NCBI RefSeq assembly: GCF_000688475.1
Contig: NZ_JIAN01000005.1
Coordinates: 1,426,001 to 1,490,000 of the forward strand
DNA from: Cellulomonas sp. URHE0023
Lineage (GTDB): Bacteria; Actinomycetota; Actinomycetes; Actinomycetales; Cellulomonadaceae
DNA: 64,000 nt
Direction: 5' to 3'
Both the position numbers and the translations under genes were made by a program. The notes beneath the pieces are model-generated. The model was not told the origin of the DNA. It made no database searches and was given only the letters and a program-made list of their open reading frames with translations. Shown here piece by piece: positions 54,855-62,454 of this stretch; position 1 is the stretch's first letter, and the number at the start of each line of letters is the position of its first letter.

Positions 54855-56246
54855 GTGAAGAGCCGAACCCCCAAGACCAAGGCAGTCATGGCGACGGTGA
54901 GCGCCGGTGCTCTCCTCGTCATGCTTGCCGCCTGCAGCGCCGACGGCAGCACCTCGACCGGCACCGAGAGCGCCGACGGCGGCGCAGACTCAGCCAGCGG
55001 CGACTGCAGCAACGAGATCGTGTACCCGGACGCCCCGCAGGTCTCCGTCTGGGCGTGGTACCCCAACATCAACACGGTCGTCGACATGTACAACAAGGAG
55101 CACAAGGACGTGCAGGTCTGCTGGTCCAACGCGGGCCAGGGCGGCGACGAGTACGCCAAGTTCTCCACGTCGATCGCCGCAGGCTCGGGTGCGCCCGACG
55201 TGATCATGCTGGAGGCCGAGGTGCTGCCCGGCTTCGAGCTGCAGAACGCGCTGGTCGACCTGTCCGAGCACGGTGCAGACGAGGTCAAGGGCAACTTCAG
55301 CGCCGGCGCCTGGAAGGACGTGTCGAGCGGCGACTCGGTCTACGCGATCCCCGTCGACGGTGGCCCGATGGCCATGATCTACCGGTCGGACATCTTCGCG
55401 AAGTACGGCATCGAGATCCCGACCACGTGGGACGACTACGCGGCAGCGGCGCAGAAGCTCAAGGACGCCGGCGGCCCCTTCATGGGCGACTTCGGCAGCA
55501 ACGTGCCGGCGTGGTTCACGGCCCTGATGACCCAGAACGGCCAGGTGGCCTGGGACTACGACTCGGCCGACCCCCAGTCGATCGGCGTCGACCTGAACGA
55601 CGAGGGCAGCAAGAAGGTCGCCGACTACTGGCAGGACCTGATCAAGAAGGGTCTAGTCGACACGCAGGACCAGTTCACCACCGACTACGTCGGCGGCCTG
55701 GCCAACGGCTCGTACGCGACGTACGTGTCCGCTGCCTGGGCGCCCGGCTACCTCACCGGCGCCGGCGGCGCCGCGACGGGTGACGGCGCCGAGTGGCAGG
55801 TAGCACCGCTGCCCCAGTGGGACGCCTCGGACCCGGTCTCCGTGAACTGGGGTGGTTCGACCTTCGCCGTGACCACCCAGGCCAAGGACGCCGACCTTGC
55901 GGCCACCGTGGCCAAGACGCTCTACGCCTCGGACGAGGCGCTCAAGGACGGCGTCGACACCCAGACGATCTTCCCGCTGAACCAGAAGGTGCTCACCAGC
56001 GAGGCGTTCGCCACCACACCGGTCGCCTTCTTCAACGGTCAGCAGGCCAACGGTGAGGTCTACATCCCGGCCGAGAACGCCTACCCGGGCTACACCTACA
56101 GCCCGTTCACCACGTACTACTACTCGGAGCTGACCAAGTCGATGCTCACCATCATCGACGGCAGCACGACGGGCTCGAAGGCACTCGACCAGCTGCAGGA
56201 GACCATGACCGACTACGCCAAGGCGCAGGGCTTCAAGGTCAAGTAG
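54855..56246 (+). CDS. ABC sugar transporter solute-binding lipoprotein (arabinosides)
   Basis: A 463-residue lipoprotein: signal peptide VKSRTPKTKAVMATVSAGALLVMLAAC in parts (lipobox VMLAAC), a Ser/Thr/Asp-rich linker, then the bilobal family-1 fold with VSVWAWYPNINTVVDMYNKEHKDVQVC (WAWYPNINTV, YNKEHKDVQV), APDVIMLEAEVLPGF and AIPVDGGPMAMIYRSDIF. GTG at 54855 is chosen because the signal peptide starts there; frames reaching 54711 or further are spurious. A strong hairpin follows the stop, which often sets extra expression of binding proteins. The substrate is inferred to be arabino-oligosaccharides from the linked GH51. Confidence 0.87.
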   Translation: MKSRTPKTKAVMATVSAGALLVMLAACSADGSTSTGTESADGGADSASGDCSNEIVYPDAPQVSVWAWYPNINTVVDMYNKEHKDVQVCWSNAGQGGDEYAKFSTSIAAGSGAPDVIMLEAEVLPGFELQNALVDLSEHGADEVKGNFSAGAWKDVSSGDSVYAIPVDGGPMAMIYRSDIFAKYGIEIPTTWDDYAAAAQKLKDAGGPFMGDFGSNVPAWFTALMTQNGQVAWDYDSADPQSIGVDLNDEGSKKVADYWQDLIKKGLVDTQDQFTTDYVGGLANGSYATYVSAAWAPGYLTGAGGAATGDGAEWQVAPLPQWDASDPVSVNWGGSTFAVTTQAKDADLAATVAKTLYASDEALKDGVDTQTIFPLNQKVLTSEAFATTPVAFFNGQQANGEVYIPAENAYPGYTYSPFTTYYYSELTKSMLTIIDGSTTGSKALDQLQETMTDYAKAQGFKVK

Positions 56247-56259
56247 CGGTCACCCGTCG

Positions 56260-56295
56260 CCAGGCTCCGGCAGCCGACCCGTTGCCGGAGCCTGG
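56260..56295 (+). terminator. Intra-operon hairpin after the binding-protein gene
   Basis: CCAGGCTCCGGCA at 56260-56272 pairs with TGCCGGAGCCTGG at 56283-56295 (13 bp, 10-nt loop), between the binding-protein stop and the first permease. It may partly terminate or stabilise the upstream message so that the binding protein is in excess. Confidence 0.65.
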
Positions 56296-56335
56296 TGAAG
56301 GGCACCACCCGTTCGTCCGCACAACCTGGAGACTC

Positions 56336-57313
56336 ATGACTACTCCCGCTGCCGCGGTGCCCTCGACGGCGAGGCCGCACGGGCACGACCACGCACCCGC
56401 GGCGTCCGCCGCAGGTGGGCCGCACCGCCGCAAGCCGATGCGGCGCGGCTGGGTCGGCTGGCTCTTCATCGCACCGTTCGGTGTCGTCTTCACCGTCTTC
56501 CTCATCGCCCCGCTGGTCTACGCGTTCTACCTGAGCCTGTTCTCCAAGGGCCTGGCCACGGGGACGACGTTCAGCGGCCTGAGCAACTACGTCAAGGCGT
56601 TCAAGGACCCGGAGTTCCTCGGCGGGGTGGGATTCGTCATCCGTTTCGCCGTGGTGCTCATCCCGCTCCAGATGGCCGTCTCGCTGGCGGCCGCTCTCGT
56701 GCTTGATGCGCTCACCACCCGGCTGTCGAAGTTCGCACGGCTGTCCATCTTCATCCCGTACGCCATTCCCGCCGTGATCGGCACGATCATGTGGGGCTTC
56801 CTCTACAGCCCGATCTTCGGACCGCTCAAGACCCTGTTCGCCACCTTCAACCAGTCCGCTCCCGCGATCCTGAGCGCGGACAACATCTTCGGCGGGCTGC
56901 TCAACATCGTCGTCTGGCAGTGGGCCGGCTACTACATGATCATCATCTACGCGGCACTGCGGGGGATCGACCCGAGCATCTACGAGGCGGCCACCATCGA
57001 CGGCGCCAACTCGCGCCAGATCGCCTTCCGCATCAAGGTCCCGATGATCGCGAGCGCCATGGTGCTCATCCTGGTCTTCGCCCTGATCGGCACCCTGCAG
57101 TTCTTCACGGAGCCGCAGGTGCTCAAACCGATCGCGAACGGTGCCATCACCTCGAGCTTCACGCCCAACATCTACGCCTACAACCTGGCGTTCCAGTTCG
57201 GCCAGTTCAACTACGCGTCGACCATCTCGTTCGCGCTCGGCATCGTCGTGTTCATCGCGGTGTACATCTTCCTGTTCAGCACCCGCAAGAGCCGCGGAGG
57301 GTTCGAGAAATGA
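56336..57313 (+). CDS. ABC sugar transporter permease 1 (arabinosides)
   Basis: A 325-residue membrane protein with a long basic/His-rich N-terminus (ARPHGHDHAPAA) before the first of six helices. The EAA loop is YEAATIDGANSRQIAFRIKVP near residue 220. FLIAPLVYAFYLSLFSKG is helix 1 with its periplasmic loop. It pairs with the 306-residue permease that follows with an ATGA overlap. ATG at 56336 has CTGGAG 5 nt upstream. Confidence 0.87.
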   Translation: MTTPAAAVPSTARPHGHDHAPAASAAGGPHRRKPMRRGWVGWLFIAPFGVVFTVFLIAPLVYAFYLSLFSKGLATGTTFSGLSNYVKAFKDPEFLGGVGFVIRFAVVLIPLQMAVSLAAALVLDALTTRLSKFARLSIFIPYAIPAVIGTIMWGFLYSPIFGPLKTLFATFNQSAPAILSADNIFGGLLNIVVWQWAGYYMIIIYAALRGIDPSIYEAATIDGANSRQIAFRIKVPMIASAMVLILVFALIGTLQFFTEPQVLKPIANGAITSSFTPNIYAYNLAFQFGQFNYASTISFALGIVVFIAVYIFLFSTRKSRGGFEK

Positions 57314-58230
57314 CCGCACAACCGATCACCTCGAGCCCCGTGCGGACGACGTCGCCGCGACGGACCCTCGCACAGCCGGCACGGCGACGGAACGTCACGG
57401 GCCACGTCTTCCTCGTCGTCCTGATCCTGTACTTCCTGCTCCCTCTGTGGTGGCTGTTCGTGGCCAGCACGAAGAGCGCCCAGGGACTGTTCACGGGTAC
57501 GGGCGGTCCCCTCTGGTTCGATCAGAGCTGGAACCTGTGGGACAACCTGCGCGAGCTGTTCACCTACAAGGGCGGCCTCTACCTGAAGTGGCTCAGCAAC
57601 TCCCTGCTCTACTCGGTCGTCGGCGGCATCGGAGCCACCGTGCTCGCCGTGCTGGCCGGGTACGGCTTCGCGAAGTACCGGTTCAGGGGCCGTGACTTCT
57701 CCTTCGCGATCCTGCTCGGCTCGGTCATGGTTCCGCTCACCGCGCTCGTCATCCCGACGTTCATGCTCATGTCGCAGCTGCACCTGACCAACACCATCTG
57801 GGCCGTCATCCTGCCGTCGCTGCTCAGCCCGTTCGGCGTCTACCTGATGCGCGTGTACGCCGCGGACGCGGTCCCGGACGAGCTGCTGGACGCCGCCCGC
57901 GTCGACGGGTCCGGGGAGCTCCGCACGTTCCTCACCGTCGCCCTGCCGCTGATGCGCCCGGCGGTGGTGACCGTGCTGCTGCTCTCGGTCGTCGGCACCT
58001 GGAACAACTACTTCCTGCCGCTGGCCATGCTGACCAACCAGAACCTCTACCCGATCACCGTCGGGCTCGGCGGGTGGCAGGCGCTCGCCGCGTCGAACAA
58101 CGGTGGCGGCGCGAACCTCTACACGCTGATCATCGTCGGTTCCCTGGTCTCGATCATCCCGCTCATCATCGCGTTCCTCTGCCTGCAGAAGTACTGGCAG
58201 GGCGGCCTGTCGCTCGGTGCCCTCAAGTAG
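57310..58230 (+). CDS. ABC sugar transporter permease 2 (arabinosides)
   Basis: A 306-residue MalG-like permease with six helices. The EAA loop is LLDAARVDGSGELRTFLTVALPL near residue 200 (DAARVDGSGELRTF). VFLVVLILYFLLPLWWLFVAST is the first helix. The start ATG overlaps the previous stop. No ATPase is encoded with it, so a shared ATPase elsewhere is expected. Its stop is 66 bp before the GH51 gene. Confidence 0.87.
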   Translation: MTAQPITSSPVRTTSPRRTLAQPARRRNVTGHVFLVVLILYFLLPLWWLFVASTKSAQGLFTGTGGPLWFDQSWNLWDNLRELFTYKGGLYLKWLSNSLLYSVVGGIGATVLAVLAGYGFAKYRFRGRDFSFAILLGSVMVPLTALVIPTFMLMSQLHLTNTIWAVILPSLLSPFGVYLMRVYAADAVPDELLDAARVDGSGELRTFLTVALPLMRPAVVTVLLLSVVGTWNNYFLPLAMLTNQNLYPITVGLGGWQALAASNNGGGANLYTLIIVGSLVSIIPLIIAFLCLQKYWQGGLSLGALK

Positions 58231-58296
58231 CCCACGCGCACCTCCAGCCGACGACGCGGCACCTCAGCCCGCCCAGCCCTTCCAAGGAGCATCGCA

Positions 58297-59808
58297 ATGC
58301 TTACCGCACGCCTCACCATCGACCCCCACTTCACGGTCGGCACCGTCAACCGCCGCCTGTTCGGCTCCTTCGTCGAGCACCTCGGTCGGTGCGTGTACGA
58401 CGGCATCTACGAGCCCGGGCACGAGACGGCCGACGACGAGGGCTTCCGGGGCGACGTCATCGAGCTGGTCAAGGAGCTCGGCGTCTCGGCCATCCGCTAC
58501 CCGGGCGGCAACTTCGTCTCCGGCTTCCGGTGGGAGGACAGCGTCGGCCCGGTCGCCGAGCGCCCCCGACGGCTGGACCTGGCCTGGCACTCCACCGAGA
58601 CCAACGAGGTGGGGCTGCACGAGTTCTCCAGCTGGCTGCGCAAGGTCGACAGCGAGCTGATGCTGGCGATCAACCTCGGCACCCGGGGCACGCTCGAGGC
58701 CCTCGACATCCTCGAGTACTGCAACATCACCTCGGGTACGGCCCTCAGCGACCAGCGGATCGCCAACGGCGCGACGGACCCGTTCGGGGTCGCGATGTGG
58801 TGCCTCGGCAACGAGATGGACGGACCGTGGCAGCTCGGGCACCGATCGGCCGAGGACTACGGCAAGATCGCCTCGCGCACGGCGAAGGCCATGCGACAGG
58901 TCGACCCGTCGCTCGAGCTCGTCGTCTGCGGCTCGTCCAGCGCGCACATGCCGACGTTCGGCGAGTGGGAGCGCGTCGTGCTCACGCACACCTACGAGGA
59001 CGTCGACTACATCTCCTGCCACGCCTACTACGAGGAGAAGGACGGCGACCTCGCCAGCTTCCTGGCCTCGGCCGTGGACATGGACCGCTTCATCGAGAGC
59101 GTCGTCGCCACAGCCGACCACGTGAAGGCGGTGCTCGGGAGCGACAAGACGATCAACATCTCGTTCGACGAGTGGAACGTCTGGTACATCGAGCGCTACC
59201 ACGGTGTCGACAAGATCGAGGGTCTCGACAACTGGCCCGTCGCTCCGCGCCTGCTCGAGGACGCCTACTCGGTGGCGGACGCCGTCGTCTTCGGCAGCCT
59301 CCTGATCTCCTTGCTGAAGCACGCCGACCGGGTCACGAGCGCCTCCCTGGCTCAGCTCGTGAACGTGATCGCGCCGATCATGACCGAGCCCGGCGGGCCC
59401 GCGTGGCGGCAGACCACGTTCTTCCCCTTCGCCGTGACCTCGAGGCTAGCGACGGGCAGGGCGCTCGAGGTCAAGCTCGAGACGCCGACCTATGCGACGA
59501 CCGTCTACGGCGAGGTGCCCGTCGTCGACGCGGTCGCCACGTCCGACCCGGAGACCGGGCTCACCAGCGTGTTCCTGGTCAACCGCAGCCAGACCGACGA
59601 GGTCACGGTGACCATCAGCGTCCCCGCCCTCGGCGACGTCGCCGTGCGCGAGGCGCACACGCTCGCCGATGCCGACAGCACGGCTTCGAACACGCTGGCC
59701 GACCGTGAGCGGGTCGGTCTGGTCAAGAACACGTCCGTCTCGGTCGTGGGCGACGAGGTCACGGTGGTCCTGCCGCCGATCTCCTGGACCGCGATCTCGC
59801 TCGGCTGA
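58297..59808 (+). CDS. abfA: GH51 alpha-L-arabinofuranosidase
   Basis: A 503-residue intracellular enzyme that removes L-arabinofuranose from arabinan or arabinoxylan oligosaccharides. The acid/base Glu173 is in CLGNEMDGPWQLG and the nucleophile Glu292 is in ISFDEWNVWYI, the two GH51 signatures. FGSFVEHLGRCVYDGIYEPG near residue 22 and RYPGGNFVSGFRWEDSVGP near 67 are further family hallmarks. Length, TIM barrel and C-terminal jelly-roll domain match the family; no signal peptide is present, so substrates must be imported by the adjacent ABC system. ATG at 58297 has AAGGAG upstream. Its stop is close to a convergent LacI gene, separated by a small hairpin. Confidence 0.93.
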   Translation: MLTARLTIDPHFTVGTVNRRLFGSFVEHLGRCVYDGIYEPGHETADDEGFRGDVIELVKELGVSAIRYPGGNFVSGFRWEDSVGPVAERPRRLDLAWHSTETNEVGLHEFSSWLRKVDSELMLAINLGTRGTLEALDILEYCNITSGTALSDQRIANGATDPFGVAMWCLGNEMDGPWQLGHRSAEDYGKIASRTAKAMRQVDPSLELVVCGSSSAHMPTFGEWERVVLTHTYEDVDYISCHAYYEEKDGDLASFLASAVDMDRFIESVVATADHVKAVLGSDKTINISFDEWNVWYIERYHGVDKIEGLDNWPVAPRLLEDAYSVADAVVFGSLLISLLKHADRVTSASLAQLVNVIAPIMTEPGGPAWRQTTFFPFAVTSRLATGRALEVKLETPTYATTVYGEVPVVDAVATSDPETGLTSVFLVNRSQTDEVTVTISVPALGDVAVREAHTLADADSTASNTLADRERVGLVKNTSVSVVGDEVTVVLPPISWTAISLG

Positions 59809-59817
59809 GAGGGGCGT

Positions 59818-59836
59818 CGACGGTCAGGAGCCGTCG
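59818..59836. terminator. Short hairpin between convergent genes (weak)
   Basis: CGACGG at 59818-59823 pairs with CCGTCG at 59831-59836, a 6-bp stem overlapping the stop of the LacI gene. It is a modest candidate terminator for the GH51 operon. Confidence 0.4.
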
Positions 59837-60915
59837 CGCCCGGACCGTCCGGTGGCCGCCGCCGTCAGGGGGACGGCGGCCGCTTCGCCCAGGGTCGACT
59901 CCCGGCCGACGATCTCGAAGTCCGCGATGACCCGGACGAACGGGCGGTCGGGCTCGGAGTCCTCGATGCGGGACAGCAGCAGGTCCACGGCCGTCGTGGC
60001 GATCTGCTCACGCCCGGGTGACACCGTGGACAGCGTCGGCGACGAGTAGCCGGTCTCCTCGATGTTGTCGAAGCCGATGACCGCGATGGACGCGGGCACG
60101 TCGATCCGGCGGGCGTGGAGCACGTGCAGGGCGCCGAGGGCCAGTGCGTCGTTCAGCCCGAAGACCGCGTCGATCTCGACGCCCGACTCGAGCAGGCGGT
60201 GCATCGCCTCTGCACCCGTGGCGCGGTGCCACAGACCTGCCTCACCGACGAGCGCAGGGTCGAACGGCACGCCGGCATCGTCCAGCGCGAGCCGGTAGCC
60301 CTGCACGCGCAGGGCGGCCGAGCCCATCGTCTCGCCCTCGTGGGCGCCGATGACGGCGATGCGACGGCGCCCCAGGTCCAGCAGGTGCTGCGTCGCGGCA
60401 CGAGCCGCCTCGACGTTGTTCATGGTCACGTGGTCGGCGGGGCCGCCGAAGATGCGCTCGCCCAGCAGCACCATCGGGAAGTCCACCGCCAAGGCTGCGG
60501 AGTCGGCCGGCCCGAGGGCCAACGGCGAGAAGACGAGGCCGTCGGTGAGGTGCCGGCGCTGCCCGGTCAGCACGTCGAGCTCGCGCTCGCGCACCGCCCC
60601 GGTCTGCTCGATGAGCACGGTGAGCCCTCGGCTCTCGGCCGCGCGGATCACCGAGTCCGCGAGCTCCGCGAAGTACGGCAGCGACAGCTCGGGCACCGCG
60701 AGGCCGATGATGCCGGTCCGGCCGGTGCGCAGGGTCCGGGCGGACATGTTGACCTGGTACCCGAGGTCTGCGATCGCGGCCTCGACCCGCTGCCTCGTCT
60801 CGGCGCGGATGTGCTGGTACCCGTTGACCACGTTGGAGACCGTCTTGATCGAGACGCCGGCGCGCGCCGCGACGTCGTGCATGGTCACAGCGCCGCCGCG
60901 CTTGGCCGTACTCAT
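59824..60915 (-). CDS. Second LacI-family regulator (paralogue of 53551)
   Basis: A 363-residue repressor with HTH VTMHDVAARAGVSIKTVSNVVNGYQHIRAETRQRV; its recognition helix SIKTVSNV is identical to that of the first LacI protein, and the sensor domains share FAELADSV, LIEQTGAV, TDGLVFSPLAL, GGPADHVTMNN and GLNDALALGAL-type segments. The proteins look like paralogues. It starts at ATG 60915 with GAGGAG upstream, and no TACAACGTTGTA lies in its own promoter. Either it recognises the same operator at the binding-protein promoter with a different inducer, or its targets are elsewhere. It carries an Ala/Gly-rich C-terminal tail. Confidence 0.88.
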   Translation of the reverse strand: MSTAKRGGAVTMHDVAARAGVSIKTVSNVVNGYQHIRAETRQRVEAAIADLGYQVNMSARTLRTGRTGIIGLAVPELSLPYFAELADSVIRAAESRGLTVLIEQTGAVRERELDVLTGQRRHLTDGLVFSPLALGPADSAALAVDFPMVLLGERIFGGPADHVTMNNVEAARAATQHLLDLGRRRIAVIGAHEGETMGSAALRVQGYRLALDDAGVPFDPALVGEAGLWHRATGAEAMHRLLESGVEIDAVFGLNDALALGALHVLHARRIDVPASIAVIGFDNIEETGYSSPTLSTVSPGREQIATTAVDLLLSRIEDSEPDRPFVRVIADFEIVGRESTLGEAAAVPLTAAATGRSGRDGS

Positions 60916-61104
60916 CGCAGGCTCCTCGTCCGGGGTGGGTCGTCCAGGTGTCGGTGTTCGAGGGCAAGGGTCGCAGACGTCGGGCCGTCACGGCTGCTCC
61001 CGGACCAGGGCCCCACGTCGTCGCATCACCTCGCCCACCGTCGCGCGCCGAGGGGGTTCGGTGCCTAGGCTCGAGGTCGTCGACCGAATGCCAGGAGGAT
61101 CGCC

Positions 61105-61422
61105 ATGAAGAGGTTCGTGTTCATCGTCGGCGTCGCCGTCGGGTATCTCTTCGGCACTGCGTCGGGGCGCCGGTTGCTCGAGAGGCTGCGCGTCTGGGGT
61201 GCCGACGTCTGGGCCGACCCGCGCGTCCAGGAGTACGTGCAGGAGTACGAGGCCCAGGCCACCGCGTTCGCGAAGCAGCAGGGCACCGCGTTGTGGGAGA
61301 AGGCCGTCGACGCAGCGAAGAGCGCCACGACGGGGTCCACGGGGACGTACGACGCGGGCACGCTGGTCGAGCCCGTGCTGGACGCCGACGACGCGAACCC
61401 CGGGACGGCTGACATTCGCTGA
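61105..61422 (+). CDS. Small membrane-associated protein (YtxH-like)
   Basis: A 105-residue protein with an N-terminal transmembrane helix (FVFIVGVAVGYLFGTASGRRLL), then an acidic, Ala-rich helical tail with EYVQEYEAQATAFAKQQG and DAAKSATTG. The helix-plus-GYLFGTxxGR pattern is shared with YtxH-type proteins, whose role is vague. A GGAGG box precedes the ATG. It is alone between a divergent LacI gene and a regulatory gene, with a TAGGCT hexamer about 40 nt upstream as a possible -10. Confidence 0.65.
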   Translation: MKRFVFIVGVAVGYLFGTASGRRLLERLRVWGADVWADPRVQEYVQEYEAQATAFAKQQGTALWEKAVDAAKSATTGSTGTYDAGTLVEPVLDADDANPGTADIR

Positions 61423-61441
61423 CCGGCACGCTGCGGGGCCG

Positions 61442-61471
61442 TTGACATGTGACTAATTGGTCACCTAACGT
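61442..61471 (+). promoter_or_regulatory. Consensus promoter with palindromic operator, leaderless
   Basis: TTGACA (61442-61447) and TAACGT (61466-61471) are 18 bp apart, 7 nt before the ATG at 61479. The spacer holds the near-palindrome GTGACTAATTGGTCAC (61449-61464). The ArsR-type protein encoded next is the obvious binder. Confidence 0.75.
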
Positions 61472-61478
61472 GGTCGGT

Positions 61479-62300
61479 ATGGACGAGGACCGCGACGACC
61501 AGGTGTTCAAGGCACTGGCCGACGTCACCCGCCGCCACCTCCTGGACCAGCTCTTCGCGCGTGACGGCCGCACGCTCACGGAGCTCGTCGAGGGCCTCGA
61601 CATGACCCGCTTCGGGGTCATGAAGCACCTGTCGGTGCTCGAGGAGGCGGGCCTCGTCGTCACCCGACGATCGGGGCGGGAGAAGCTGCACTTCCTCAAC
61701 GCCGTCCCGATCCAGCTGATCCACGAGCGGTGGATCGACAAGTACGACCTCCTGGGGGCGGAGCGTCTGCACGCCCTCACCGACCTCAAGCTGGCACTGG
61801 AGACGACCATGGGCACCAACACCGAGACGGCCACCGTCCTCGTGAACCGCATCTGGATCAAGGCCGACGCCGCGACCGTCTGGCGCGCGATCACGTCGCC
61901 CGAGTGGAACGCCCGCTACGGGTACGGGTCGCCGTCGCACTACGACCTCGTTCCCGGCGGGTCGTTCCGGACCTTCCCGTCCGCCGAGATGGGCATGCCG
62001 CTCGACCAGCCGATCATCGACGGCGAGGTGGTCGAGGTGGTCGAGAACGAGCGCCTCGTGCAGACCTGGCGCACGCTCTGGGACGAGGAGGCTCGCGCGG
62101 AGGGGTTCCAGCGGCTGACCTACGAGCTGGAGGTCCGCGGCGACAACCTCACGCAGCTGACCCTGACGCACGACGTCACCGGTGCGCCCCGCAGTGCGGC
62201 GCTGCTCTCGGGGGACATGCCGCAGTTCGGTGGCGGCTGGCCGCAGATCCTCTCCGACCTGAAGACGCTCCTGGAGACGGGTGCGACGCTCGGGAGCTGA
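61479..62300 (+). CDS. ArsR-type HTH fused to an SRPBCC (AHSA1-like) domain
   Basis: A 273-residue two-domain protein. Residues 1-95 are an ArsR-like winged helix: VFKALADVTRRHLLDQLF, LTELVEGLDMTRFGVMKHLSVLEEAGLVVTRRSG in parts (TRFGVMKHLSVLEEAG). Residues 110-265 form an SRPBCC/AHSA1 ligand-binding domain: VNRIWIKADAATVWRAITSPEWNARYG, LVPGGSFRTF and ENERLVQTWRTLW. The fusion is usually separate genes. It probably senses a hydrophobic small molecule in the cavity while binding the palindrome in its own promoter. It initiates leaderlessly. Function of the regulon is unknown; the MFS exporter 155 bp downstream is the nearest candidate. Confidence 0.85.
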   Translation: MDEDRDDQVFKALADVTRRHLLDQLFARDGRTLTELVEGLDMTRFGVMKHLSVLEEAGLVVTRRSGREKLHFLNAVPIQLIHERWIDKYDLLGAERLHALTDLKLALETTMGTNTETATVLVNRIWIKADAATVWRAITSPEWNARYGYGSPSHYDLVPGGSFRTFPSAEMGMPLDQPIIDGEVVEVVENERLVQTWRTLWDEEARAEGFQRLTYELEVRGDNLTQLTLTHDVTGAPRSAALLSGDMPQFGGGWPQILSDLKTLLETGATLGS

Positions 62301-62314
62301 ACCGTCCGCAGCGT

Positions 62315-62348
62315 CCGCGGTCGTGGGGCTTCGGCCCTGCGACCGCGG
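62315..62348 (+). terminator. Terminator hairpin after the ArsR-SRPBCC gene
   Basis: CCGCGGTCG at 62315-62323 pairs with CGACCGCGG at 62340-62348, extended by GGGGC/GCCCT around a TTCG loop. Confidence 0.7.
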
Positions 62349-62442
62349 CCGCGCTTCAGCGCGGGACTCCAGCGCTGAGGGCCGCCTGATCGGTGGGTGG
62401 GACACCGACCGATCGGCTTGGGGCATCCCGACCGGAGGCACC

Positions 62443-62454
62443 TAAGATCCCGCG
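62443..62454 (+). promoter_or_regulatory. Leaderless-type -10 element TAAGAT
   Basis: TAAGAT at 62443-62448 ends 6 nt before the GTG at 62455; there is no Shine-Dalgarno. Confidence 0.5.

Noticed and set aside
53409..56246. A 945-codon plus-strand frame that includes the arabinoside binding protein
   Set aside because: The first 480 residues are an out-of-frame reading of the LacI gene and leader; the signal peptide starts at 54855.
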